A DNA stretch of 64,000 nt from assembly GCF_033118175.1 (NCBI RefSeq), contig NC_083691.1:20991001-21055000 (forward strand), read 5' to 3'. The position numbers and the translations under genes are program-made. Numbering within the stretch: the first letter of the stretch is position 1; the number at the start of each line of letters is the position of its first letter. Below the pieces are notes generated by a model, which was given only the letters and a program-made list of their open reading frames with translations, was not told where the DNA came from and did no database searches. The DNA comes from Dama dama (lineage: Eukaryota > Chordata > Mammalia > Artiodactyla > Cervidae). Positions 34,067-44,608 of this stretch are shown piece after piece.

Positions 34067-34955
34067 AAGTCATAAGAGTGATGAGTCCAGAATAGAAAAA
34101 AGAACCTGTCCAAGCTTGCTGAGCAAATTAAAGGCCCTGTTCAGAGCATCTCTGTCTTCAAAGTCATGATGTTACTTTTGTAATTCTCCCTCACCCCTCA
34201 TACAGGTTTCAAGTTCCCTTTGGCATTTTCAAAACAATATGTGGAGAGGGTTTTGTTAAATAGAGGGAGGACTTCAAAGCAAGATCACTGTCAAGCCACT
34301 GGGAGCTGCACCCAGGACTCTGGGGCTACCTGGCTGACACCTGTCAGGCTCCTTCCATCTCCTGACAGACCCAGAGCTCCGCTAGCTGAACTTGCCTCAA
34401 GTCCTCTCGTCCCCATGGCTCCATGGAAACTGACAGTGTTGGGAGCTGACGATGCAAAGAATCAGAATGGGCAAGGCTTCAGACGTGGGCTGTCTTGGCC
34501 TCCGTTGTGGGTATATGCAGTCATTTCAGATCCTTCCAGCAAAGCACCCTCAGCTGTGACTGGCATTGTCACTGTTCCCATCAAAAATCACACACATTTT
34601 TCAACATTCTCCCTGCAGGCAACAGACACAGAATAAATCCTTAGTGCCAGAAGTCACCTTAGCATGTCATACAGATGGGGAATCTGACGCAGAGAGTGAT
34701 CGGCTCCTTGACAGGGTGGGGCCCGATCCCAGATCCCTGATGTCCAGCTCAGAATCCTACCCACAATCCTACCCACACTGCACTCAGGCCACTAGATGAA
34801 TCTGACTCAGCAAATCTCAAAGGACTATAGTACTTCCCTGCTTCCCTTTAGTTTGGAAACACGAATTCTTGAACCATTGGATTCTAGCCCTTGGTGTGGC
34901 ATTTTCCTAAAGGCTCGTTTATTACATGTTGCTAATACTCTGTGTTTTAAGAGTG
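34067..34955. other. Unassigned DNA with one long unrecognised frame
   Basis: The plus frame 34220-34636 (138 codons) is the longest non-repeat frame in the window. Its translation has low-complexity Ser/Pro stretches, no recognisable domain and no signal peptide. No splice or promoter evidence was seen. I list it as probably chance. Confidence 0.3.
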
Positions 34956-34959
34956 CGGG

Positions 34960-35200
34960 CTCTAGGGATCATTGACAGGGTTTATAATCTGGTCATAACA
35001 CTTACCTGCTGTGTGTCCTTAGGCGAACTACTTCATCTTTTCTGCCCCAATGTCCTCATCTACAAAACAGTGATAATAAACATAAGTACCCTCATAAAGT
35101 TGATGTATTAGATGAGTTACTAGACATTCAATGGTTAGAACACCCAGCTTTAGTAAGCACTGAGTAAATGTTAACTACTCTTTTTATTTTATAGATAAGG
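34960..35200 (-). repeat. MIR SINE
   Basis: 'taacacttacctgctgtgtg', 'ccccaatgtcctcatctaca', 'gtaagcactgagtaaatgtt' follow the antisense MIR consensus order well. Confidence 0.6.
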
Positions 35201-36600
35201 AAACTGAGATGCCCGCAGGCAATGTCAGAAGGTGGATTAATGAAAATGCAGAAATTAGCATCAGGCTTTCCAATTCTGGCTGCCATGCCCTTTCCTCCAT
35301 ACCAAATAAATTGAAAGAATCACAAACCAACTGTCAAGGAGAGAAGTGGCTTTACACTCTTTTGTGCCAATTTCGCTGTTGTGCAGCAGGAGAACTAACA
35401 CCCAGAAAGAAGCAGGCCTGGCTGTTCACTGGAACCATCCAGGGTGACGGCAGGAAATAAAGATTGCTGGACTCCACTCTGAACTTAAGGACTTTCCAGA
35501 AGTGGCACCTGAAATTTTGTATTTTGAACATTCATTCTCACGGAGCCAAATCAAAGCATTTTCATAGAAAGGTGTTTGAGAGTCACTGGATTATAGTATT
35601 CCAGCCTGGTTTAGAATACTCCATTGACTGGATTTGTATCTCTAGGCTAGAAATATATAAATGATCTTATTTTTACCTCTTTAATATATATATTTGTTTA
35701 CAAATTATATACTCCCAACCACTGTACTCAAAATGACCTGTTCGTTATTGAACTGACATAAAAAAAGAGTAAAAACGTCAAAAAGGAGGGGGTACAAGAT
35801 CAACATAAGTGAAAGTTCCAATATCATCATTCCGTTAACAATGGGTCATCTTCAGCATCACCTGGCTGAGCATGGCCTGTTTTTCCAGACTACGGGTCTA
35901 CAAACCGAGATACTGCTTGTTTCGAGGCCCCAAGGAGCATATAATCAACCCCTGCTTCTCAGTCTCCTGACCTGTTCCATCATTTCCGAATGCACAGTTG
36001 TGAAGGAGAACCTGCTGTGTTACCCGCATCGTCCTGACTTCTCCAACTGAAGGAACCACCAGACTGGTCACTGGGACCCAATGTGACTTGAGGAAGCTCT
36101 GCAAACCACCCCCCTGTCTCTACCCCCAAGGAGTAGCACTAATCTAATTGGTCACGCATTGAGTCATATCTGTGAGTGGGAGGGTCACTGTGCCTGCAAA
36201 GGTCAGACACTTGGGTGTGGTTCCTCCCGCTTTGTCCACATCTAGCTAGAGAGGAAACTGACCTCAGGACAGACCAACCCTATGCCCTTGTCCCTTCTTT
36301 CTTTAACTCCACTTACCTTTTGAGATTTAAAGATGTTTATCTTTAGCCAGAGTTAACTTGAGCTCTGACTAGAGCTCTACCCAGCAGAGTGGACACTGCA
36401 CCCTGACAGAAGCACTTTGCTTTGCCCCCTGGGTAGCTGGGTCAGGAAGACTTTGCTCCCAGTCCCACCATCAGTCCTTCCCTTTGCATCATCCAGAAGG
36501 ATCTCTGCTACTGCATATTCTATACCCACCGCAGAATAGCCCGATTCCAGTAACATTTTCCTAGGATACTTTTTGCCAGGCATCTTAAGTTCCAGACTTG
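35200..36600. other. Unassigned DNA
   Basis: No recognised exon or young repeat in 1.4 kb. An AT dinucleotide run lies near 35682-35697. Confidence 0.3.
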
Positions 36601-36614
36601 GCTAGTACAAATTC

Positions 36615-36795
36615 TGCTGGCTTTGAGTCAGATGATGTGGGTTTCACCACTGAATGCTTGGGTGACCTTGGGTAAGTCAATTGATCTAACTGGGTCAATG
36701 TTCTCATCTGTGAAATGAAGATGCTAATAACCGTCCTGCCTACCTCATTTGACTGGTATGTGAGATGAACGTGTAAATGTGTTTTGTAAATAATC
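36615..36795 (-). repeat. MIR SINE
   Basis: 'tgcttgggtgaccttgggta', 'gttctcatctgtgaaatgaa' and 'ctacctcatttgactggtat' are successive antisense MIR blocks. Confidence 0.65.
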
Positions 36796-36799
36796 CCTT

Positions 36800-37540
36800 C
36801 CAAATGAAAGGGATATGAGGCCACCGATGAGGGGCTGGGAGGTGGGGGGTGCGGATAATACCACGACTTTTGTTTTTAATGCAATGCAATCTGAACCTCT
36901 GGGCTTTTTCTCTTTAAACAAAATTTTTGTTGGAATGAACATAATAAGAAAATTTGGTAAAGACTTTGAGAGAGAGGGGAATTTGATATAAGGAGCAATC
37001 ATGCACTCTTCATTTTGTGGTAAACATATTCTGAACCCCTGTTTGATGTCACACATGCTCTGCAAAGTACTGGAGGAAGAAAGGGGAGTAAGACAAGGTT
37101 CTGGCCCTCAATGAGCTCACAATCTAACAGGAGAAAGAGAGAGATAACTGTGAAATCCCAGTCCAGCATGCTAATTTCTGTGAAGGGGTGTGGACCCAGA
37201 GCTGGTAAGAGTAAACAGCAAGCCCACCAAACTTTGCCTGTGATCAGGGAGGACTCACCTGAAATAGATGCTAACACACATAGAGGAGTAAGCAAAACTA
37301 AAGGTGGGGAGGGATAATTCTGACTAGAGGGCAGGGCAGATGTTGTGAATTTGACATAAGAGAAGGTGTTGCACCTCTCAGGGGTCCTGCATGGCCACAG
37401 CATCCTCTGCATATGGAGCGTCCAGAGGGAGGTTAAGAGGGATGTGGAACAGTGGAAGAGTGAACCTGAGAAGGGACATGCTATTGATTTGTGTTCCAGA
37501 AAGACTATTCTGGAGATTTCTTAAAGTAATGATGTACTGG
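36800..37540. other. Unassigned DNA
   Basis: Likely old repeat material around 37020-37160 ('ctggccctcaatgagctcac'). Its family was not determined. The minus frame 36999-37412 lies across it and has no domain. Confidence 0.3.
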
Positions 37541-37544
37541 TCTA

Positions 37545-37695
37545 AGATCGAGGCAGGGTTTCCCAAATTATGAGATTCATTCAGGGAGAACATGCTAAAT
37601 TCAGATTCCTGGACTCCATGTCTTCTTAACCTGAGTGAAGAGATGCGTCTTTTGAAGATACTTACAGGTGATTCAGGTGAAGCTGCTATCAACTT
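37545..37695. repeat. MER5-like DNA-transposon relic
   Basis: 'attcagattcctggactcca' and 'tacttacaggtgattcaggt' are the two halves typical of MER5-type non-autonomous hAT elements. Strand is not assigned. Confidence 0.45.
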
Positions 37696-37704
37696 AAGTT
37701 GACT

Positions 37705-38025
37705 TCATGGTGGTCCCCAAAATGATATGTCCCTATCCTGAACCCCTGGCCTACAAACACTGCCTTATTTGAAGAAAGGATCATTGCACCTCATCCTGCA
37801 TTATGTGGGTGGGCCCTAAATGTAGCTACATATATTCTGAAAGACAGAAGATCAGGAGGATGGGATATAACCTTGACGGCAGAGACTGGAGTGATATAGC
37901 ACAAGGCAAGGACTGCTTGGGCCACCTGCAACAAGAACTGTGTCCCCTCAAGCATTCCCACAGCCTAAGGTCCTGCCGGCTCCCTGATCTTACACTCTAG
38001 CCTCTGGAGTTCTGAGTGAATTCAT
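37705..38025 (+). repeat. Ancient interspersed repeat (possibly MER/MLT type)
   Basis: 'tcatggtggtccccaaaatg', 'actgccttatttgaagaaag', 'tgtgggtgggccctaaatgt', 'gcagagactggagtgatata', 'ctctagcctctggagttctg' follow the order of a well-spread old mammalian repeat. I do not assign the family. Confidence 0.5.
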
Positions 38026-38109
38026 TTCCAGTCTTTTAAAACACTCATTACACTCCGTATCTGCCCTGAAAAACATTCACATTTCTCTAGTGGAAAGGGA
38101 AACAATGCC

Positions 38110-38345
38110 ATGTAAATGTGGAGGAAAGCAACTCTGGATCCAGACAAACCTCCATTCAAATTCAGGCTCTGCCTTTCAACGGACGGATTGTTAGCACACT
38201 TTCTAAGCCCTGGAAACTTTAGATATATAAAATGAAAATAATAATATCTTCGGTCAGGGTCATTGAAAGAATTTCACAAGTCACTATAATATGTAGAGCC
38301 TGTGAGGCAGTGTCTGCTACATCCTAGGCACTAGTAAAAGAGAAC
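38110..38345 (-). repeat. MIR-like relic
   Basis: 'caaattcaggctctgccttt', 'aaaatgaaaataataatatc' and 'atcctaggcactagtaaaag' follow the antisense MIR order. Confidence 0.5.
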
Positions 38346-38349
38346 CACT

Positions 38350-40335
38350 ATTATTTTATTTGTGCTGTAATAGAAGTGAGCAGACCATTCAGTAAACACA
38401 ACAAAAAAGAAGGAAGTTTGGCAGTCAGGAAGAGCTTCCAATTGTCATCAAGGAGAATCGGGAAGCTGTGAAAATCTCTGAGGTTTAGGGTCAAAGACTT
38501 GGGGTCTGGGAGGTAGAGTCATCGAGAATCCTGGCTGCCGTGTTAACCTTGAACATGCTGGTGATGGGAAAAATGAAATGATCTTATAATTGCTGTCAAG
38601 TGAGGATTAACACTATATTTCTCTAATTTCATACTCAGGAGGCAGAAACTGCTTATTCAAATGGAGTAGTGATTGGTCTCATAAAAGCACAGTGAACACC
38701 AATTAAACAGTTGAAGAATTAAGGTATTACTCCTCATCTCAGGAAGGAGACATTACATTGAAGAAAAGTTTCTAAAAACTGATTTTTATCTTGTTTAGGG
38801 CTAAAGCATGAATAGAAGAATAAATGAAGCATATTTTTAAAAATTTAAATCCAGCTTTTAAATAGCACTCACCTGGTGAATTCCACATGTCTTACTTTTG
38901 CTTAAAAAAAAATACCATATTATCACATTTCTGAATGACATAGAGTCCTCATCACACACATAGGTTATGTCATGGTGCCGTTGGTGGAGGGGGTTTCAGC
39001 CATTTGATACTTGTGAAGTATCCCTGACTACACAGCCCTTACATAGGCCACATCTGCTCTAATTCTGATCATAATATTTCACTTTAGCCCTTTTAACCAG
39101 GGCTCAAAAAGTGTTTTATTTTGTCTAATCTGAATCCACATAACAGTAACGGGAAGCAAGTTCCATTGTCCTCATTTTAAAAAATAGTAATCCACTGAAA
39201 GAGATGAAAGTAACTCAACCAAGTATCCACAGCTAAGAAATGGCAGATCGAAGCTCAGTTTATCTGACTCAAAATCCAATCTCTCCACACCAAAGCCTCT
39301 TCCATTTATGTTTATCCATTTATTCACTGAACAAATATTTATTGGATCCAACTGTGGGGACCAAGCTAGATGCTGATGCTTACCTTTCGTGGTCTTCTTG
39401 CATCTTTCACGCTTTTCAGTCTTCATTTTATCTCCTGTGATTTAGCAGATTTTCTCCTCTTTCAGATTCCTGAACTGGAACCCTGGAGGCGCACCATCTT
39501 GCTCTTCAACAGCATCTCCTGTAACTAGGTTTCCAGGTACCGCCCAATAACCCTGGTACCTTTTTTCTGAATAACCTACTCTTCAAGCTCCTGCAGACCA
39601 CACACTCAGGTTCACACACACTCATCCACAGTCTTGGTGACCAATGCGGACCCAAGCCACCTGTTGCTGCCTCAGTCTGGAGCAATGATCCCTAACTCAG
39701 GCCAAGAAGATTCCAGAAAGATGGATTTTTAGTCTAAAGTGGCCTTCTTCTCCTGTCTCCAGTTACCTCCCTGACACTCATGGGGCCCCAAAGGGAAAAT
39801 AAGGCATATCGAAATGGAGGAGACTCATCAGATGTGAAATTCATCCCCAGCTTCAGAACCCACAGACCTCTGAATGTTTTTTCCATCAGCTCAGTTCACT
39901 GAGTTGCAGATTCCACAGTCTACCATGTTATTAGAACTTTCTCCAATCACTTCAGTAAATCTCAATGGACTGCTCTTCTGAAAAGCCCAAATGCTCATGG
40001 CAGAGGTGTTTAATCATGGCACTCCATGTTTTTAAAATGAGGCGAGTGAAAGTAAGTATTCCATAATTCACGGTGTGCACCCTTTCAGAAAACTTTTTTT
40101 ATTAAGAATTTGATGAATAGTCTAATCATACTGCGTATACAGATGACTCAGAATAGAAGATGCATGGGAGGAAAAAGTTCAGAATATTTTCTGAGGCCTT
40201 TTCCCGAATGAGATGGCCTGGGACTCAGATTGAAAACACAGGCTGTGAACATTCATTTATTGCCCTCAGGGAGAATAGTGCTTAGAAACCTGAATGGGTC
40301 TGTTCAGCTAGTTACTTTTCTAGTGTAAGAGAGGC
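38350..40335. other. Unassigned DNA
   Basis: Two kb without recognised genes or young repeats. This is one of the longest spans free of ruminant SINEs in the window. Confidence 0.35.
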
Positions 40336-40339
40336 TGGC

Positions 40340-40545
40340 ACACCACAGGGGTGGGCGATCCAGTCCCAGAGGGACTCCAGGCTCTGCCACTCTGAGCTCA
40401 CCCAAAGGACTGAGTTTCACTGCACCTCAGTTTCTAATCTTACAGTTGTGAGGATTAAGTCAGACAATACCTGCAGAATTCCATCTTCCTGTCAATTGCT
40501 CCATAAATGGCAGCTGCTTGTAGGTTCAACATTAATTGAATTATC
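40340..40545 (-). repeat. MIR-like relic
   Basis: 'actccaggctctgccactct', 'cagtttctaatcttacagtt' and 'caattgctccataaatggca' are consistent with antisense MIR. Confidence 0.4.
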
Positions 40546-40549
40546 TAGG

Positions 40550-42120
40550 CAGAAAATCACTTTCCACTTTTGAAGAAAAATAGGCCACTCTAGATCTACT
40601 CCAGAGTAACAAAAGAAAAAGCTACGCAATAAGAAAATGTAGAATAATTGAACAGACACTGAACTGGGAACCAGAAGACCTGGGAGTTGCCAGATGTGGC
40701 AAATTCCTATGTGATTCAGAGATAATCGTTAACTTTCTTCTGGATGCCATTTTCTTCACCAGAAAATGTAGCAACAGGAAGCCATTATGTCTACTTGGTC
40801 TTCCAATGAGATTCCAAAGAACTACTTTAAGGGCCATTTCTTGGATAGGCCTGGAGCCCAGATTTTGCACCAAGTTGTAGTTTGTTTCTGTGACTACCTC
40901 GTCCAAAGTCACTGACTCATTCAAAGTCCAAACAAAACTTTAAAAATATTATTCAACAAAATATTTAACTAGATACAGAATCTAGGTCCATTTTGAACCT
41001 GAGCAATCAAGGAGAGATTAGTTTTCTAGATGTCAATTTGTTCTCTACTATAAGCAAGTTCTTCCTGTACAGATCATCCCTGACATTGGCCATTGCTTTG
41101 CAACTAATGAAATGCTGCCATACACGTAGGGTGTCCATGGTCAGGGTGTCCAAGGTCACACTGCTGGTAGAGATTAGACCAGGCCCTCCAGGGGACAAAA
41201 CTTTTCTTCTTTCCATGCTATTTAGTGTCTGCTGATGACTTGGCCCTAGCAACATCATAATACCATCCATGTTTTGATTGCATGAATTGAGAAGAGACAC
41301 AGAAGCTTGCACTCAAGGTCTATTATTTAATAAGTGACAATCACTATTTGTCTTTGAAGGCAATAACTTCATTTCACTTTCCCAGCCCTTGGGTGACACT
41401 TCATAGAATTTTAATGAACAAATCAAAGATAAAAATCAATCCCTTAATTTGGGAGTGAAAGTCCAGAGAGAGAAAGCCACTTGACCAGAGTCTCTGTCAA
41501 TAGCGCCAGGCCAGGATTCATTTCCAGATTCCTCATTGTGAGGACGATGTTTAACCAAATCTCTTTTTTAAAGTCTTCTTCAGTTACATTAAGTGGTATG
41601 AAATGCATCTTGTATAAGGACCTGGACAGTTTTAAATTATTGAATTTCATAATATAAATTAAATAAGTGTGGCGGAAGCTCAAAATCACCGTTATTTGTA
41701 TTCTTGGAAGAAGGCAGTGAAGTATGACAGAAAACTGAATTTGCATAAGCTGGAAAGTTTCCTATGTTTGTGCTGTGCTGTGATGCTGGGTCCACGGTGG
41801 AAGGTGTGAAATCCTCTGCTGTGCTCACTAGTTCATCTCTCTTCTAGGCTGTAGGCTCATCTCCGTATATTTTTATTTCCTTCAGCATAACTGCTCCACT
41901 TATGCAATTGTCCCCTTCATGGTGAGACCTCAGAGGTCATTCACTATAGTGTGATGTCAAGACAAGGGCATCTTGTGCAAATTGGACAGAGGCAAGAGAG
42001 GGCACAAGCCACTACTTCTGTGTGATGTTTGCCATGCCTGCTTCTCATCCTAGCTCAAGAAGCTGGCACTGAGAATTTTAACAGCATGGGGAAGTAAGAT
42101 ATGTCTTGGTAGCAGCTAGA
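40550..42120. other. Unassigned DNA
   Basis: No gene recognised. 100-codon minus-strand frames at 40622, 41007 and 41444 lack known domains. MIR-like words occur at about 41470-41540. Confidence 0.3.
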
Positions 42121-42125
42121 AAGAG

Positions 42126-42330
42126 GGCTTCCCTGGGGGCTCAGTGGTAAAGAATCCACCTGCCACTGCAGGAGATGCAGGTTTGATCCCTGGGCTAGGA
42201 AGATCCCCCAGAGAAAGAAATAGCAACCCACTCCAGTATTCTTGCCTGGAAAATCCCATGGACAAAGGAGCTTGGTGGGCTACAGCCTGTGGGGTCACAG
42301 AGAGTCAGATGTGACTTAGTGACTGATTGA
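42126..42330 (+). mobile_element. Bov-tA SINE
   Basis: Sense copy: 'gggcttccctgggggctcag', 'ttgcctggaaaatcccatgg', 'cagatgtgacttagtgactg', with a (gagt)n tail. Confidence 0.92.
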
Positions 42331-42331
42331 G

Positions 42332-42805
42332 TGAGTGAGCATCTAGAGAAGGAATGAATGCTGGCTGCTGCATCTCCCAGAAGAACATCAGAACGAGAGA
42401 AGAGGGACTCTTTTTGGGACACCTGGAACTCACCCCAAAGGGAGGCTGAAATATCTGGGGACTGAGGTGAAAGAGGAAATGAAGTTGACCAGTTACACCT
42501 AGCCTGACCATCTATCCGGTCCAAAAATAATGACAGCATTCCAGAGATGACTTTGTCCCCAGAGACCTGTTTAATACTTTCATTTCCTCTGTCGAGAGAA
42601 GAAAGAGGAAATACCTAAGGTCACCTGGTGAATGTGTGGCAGTCAGGTCCAGTCCCATTTTCTCAGAGTGCTCGTAACTGATTCAAATCCGCCGAAATGA
42701 AGCCAATAACAGGGTATCAGGTCTTCGGAGTGAAGTCTTTAACGCATTGTAGAGTTAAGCTTTCTGTTTCCATCTATCTTTAACAAAATTGGCAAATTGC
42801 AGGCA
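42332..42805. other. Unassigned DNA
   Basis: No gene or repeat that I can support. Confidence 0.3.
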
Positions 42806-43046
42806 CATATGTAGATTCATGGGCTTCCCTGCTGGCTCAGGGGTAAAGAATCTACCTACAATGCAGGAGACCAAGGCTCGATCCCTGGGTGGGAAAGATC
42901 CTCTGGAGGAGGGCATGGCAAGCCACTCCAGCATTCTTGCCTGGAGAATTCCATGGACAGAGGAGGCTGGTGGGTTACAGTCCGAAGGGTCGCAGAGTCA
43001 GACACGACTGAAGCAACTAAGCAGCAGCAGCATGTGGACTTGCATG
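42806..43046 (+). mobile_element. Bov-tA SINE with imperfect TSD
   Basis: The sense copy 42821-43030 ends in (cag)n. The flanking 16-base words at 42806-42821 and 43031-43046 agree at about 12 positions, an aged duplication. The conserved 'gacacgactgaagcaactaa' is intact. Confidence 0.9.
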
Positions 43047-43067
43047 CATGGTCTACCATGTTGATTT

Positions 43068-43258
43068 AAAAGAATAATAATAATAATCAACTAGAACCTA
43101 CTGTATAACACAGGAAACTTTGCTCAATGTATGTGGAAGCCGGGATGAGAGCGAGTTTGGGGGAGAACGGATACATCAATATGTATGGTTGAGTCCTTTG
43201 GCTGTCCATATACTCCAATACAAAACAAAAAATTTAATTAAAAAAAAAAAGAAAAGAG
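43068..43258 (+). mobile_element. L1 3' UTR fragment
   Basis: (aat)n, then 'aactagaacctactgtataa', 'catcaatatgtatggttgag', 'tgtccatatactccaataca' and an A-rich tail: the sense artiodactyl L1 3' end. Confidence 0.75.
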
Positions 43259-43259
43259 G

Positions 43260-44225
43260 ATGACAGTATACAGAAACCATATGAAGTCCCATACCTGTTT
43301 GTTTACTCCATTCTATGCCATCCTCTATCTTCCTCACCTCCTTTTCCTCTACACCTGATTTAACATTGCTACCCCATTTCTCTTATTTTGAACCTTGATA
43401 TCGACCATCAGCAATTCCATTAGTTCAATTTTTTGATCCAGACCCCAAAAATTCCAGGACCTACTCACTAAAAGGAATCAACAATTCTATCTGGGCAGGA
43501 CTACTTTAAATTGGAGTCATTACAGGCCATTCTACTGACTCAAAGACTCATAGAAGAGAATCACAGCAGTAACCAGGAAACTCAGACTCTGGCCCCACTG
43601 ATTTCTTTGGTAAACCTTCTATCTAGGTTTATGTTTTCTTCATCTGTTAAAAGAGGCAGTGAAACTTGAATTCTGGCTTCAATACTGGATGAATTTATAA
43701 ATTGGAGGAGATCAGACAGGTAAAGAGAGGTTTTTCTGTATTAATGATGTCTCCCATTAAACCTATCACAAAGAAATTAACTCCCTGAAGGAGAATTATT
43801 CAGCTAAGCAAATGCCGTGTAAACATGAGAAATGGCATTGATTTTCTTAATGTCACAAACTGTAAGCTAATTCATAAAAAAAGAAAAATGAATCATCCTT
43901 GTTTACTGGGAGTCATTTCTCTTGTGATTTTTTTTTTCCCCCTTCCTCTAAATGGAGTATACCAGGACTGGAATATTCTGGAGAACTTTTGAAGAAGCTG
44001 ATTCTGCCATTGGAAGAACGGACAAAGTAGAATATTGTCCTGGACTCTCAATCCCATTTGATGCCTACTTCTCCAAGCCTCAAAGTTTCTCTGGATTATC
44101 TTTCATTGTTTATGCATCCTCTATATCTCAAAATAAGAGATGACACTCTTTTTGTCTGAAATAAACCTGGACTCTTAACTCTGGATCCCCATCCTGTCAT
44201 TAAGTATCTACCTCTCTTACTAAAT
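43260..44225. other. Unassigned DNA
   Basis: About 1 kb with no recognised repeat. The frame at 43952-44143 (63 codons) has no domain. Confidence 0.3.
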
Positions 44226-44388
44226 GGGCTCTCCTGGTGGTTCAGATGGTAAAGAATCTGCCTGAAATGCAGGAGATGATGGTTCAATCCCTGAGTCAGG
44301 AAGATCCTTTCGTGAAGGGAATGGCTACCCACTCCAGTATTTTTGCCTGGAGAATCCCATGGACAGAGAAGCCTGGTGGGCAACAGAC
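44226..44388 (+). mobile_element. Bov-tA SINE, 3'-truncated, first arm of an inverted pair
   Basis: Sense: 'gggctctcctggtggttcag', 'gagtcaggaagatcctttcg', 'ggagaatcccatggacagag', ending at about 'gtgggcaacagac', where the antisense copy begins. The last 40-odd bases of the SINE are missing. Confidence 0.9.
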
Positions 44389-44586
44389 TTAGTACTCAGA
44401 CTCTGTGACCTCATAGACTGTAGCCTGCCAGCCTCTTCCGTCTATGGGAATTCTTAGGCAAGAACACTGGAGCGGGTTGCCATTGCCTTCTCCAGGGGAT
44501 TTTCACTACCCTGGGATCAAACCTGCATCTCCTATGGCTCCTGTATTGGTAGGCAGATTCTTTACCACTGCCACCTGGGAAGACCC
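44389..44586 (-). mobile_element. Bov-tA SINE, second arm of an inverted pair
   Basis: Antisense: 'ctctgtgacctcatagactg', 'ggcaagaacactggagcggg' and 'ggcagattctttaccactgc', ending 'ccacctgggaagaccc'. It abuts the plus-strand copy with essentially no spacer. Confidence 0.9.
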
Positions 44587-44608
44587 AAACTTCTCTAATA
44601 CCTGCATT

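Noticed and set aside
34220..34636. 138-codon open frame as a possible host gene
   Set aside because: No recognisable domain, no supporting splice or promoter signal, low-complexity translation. A frame of this length can occur by chance in 64 kb.
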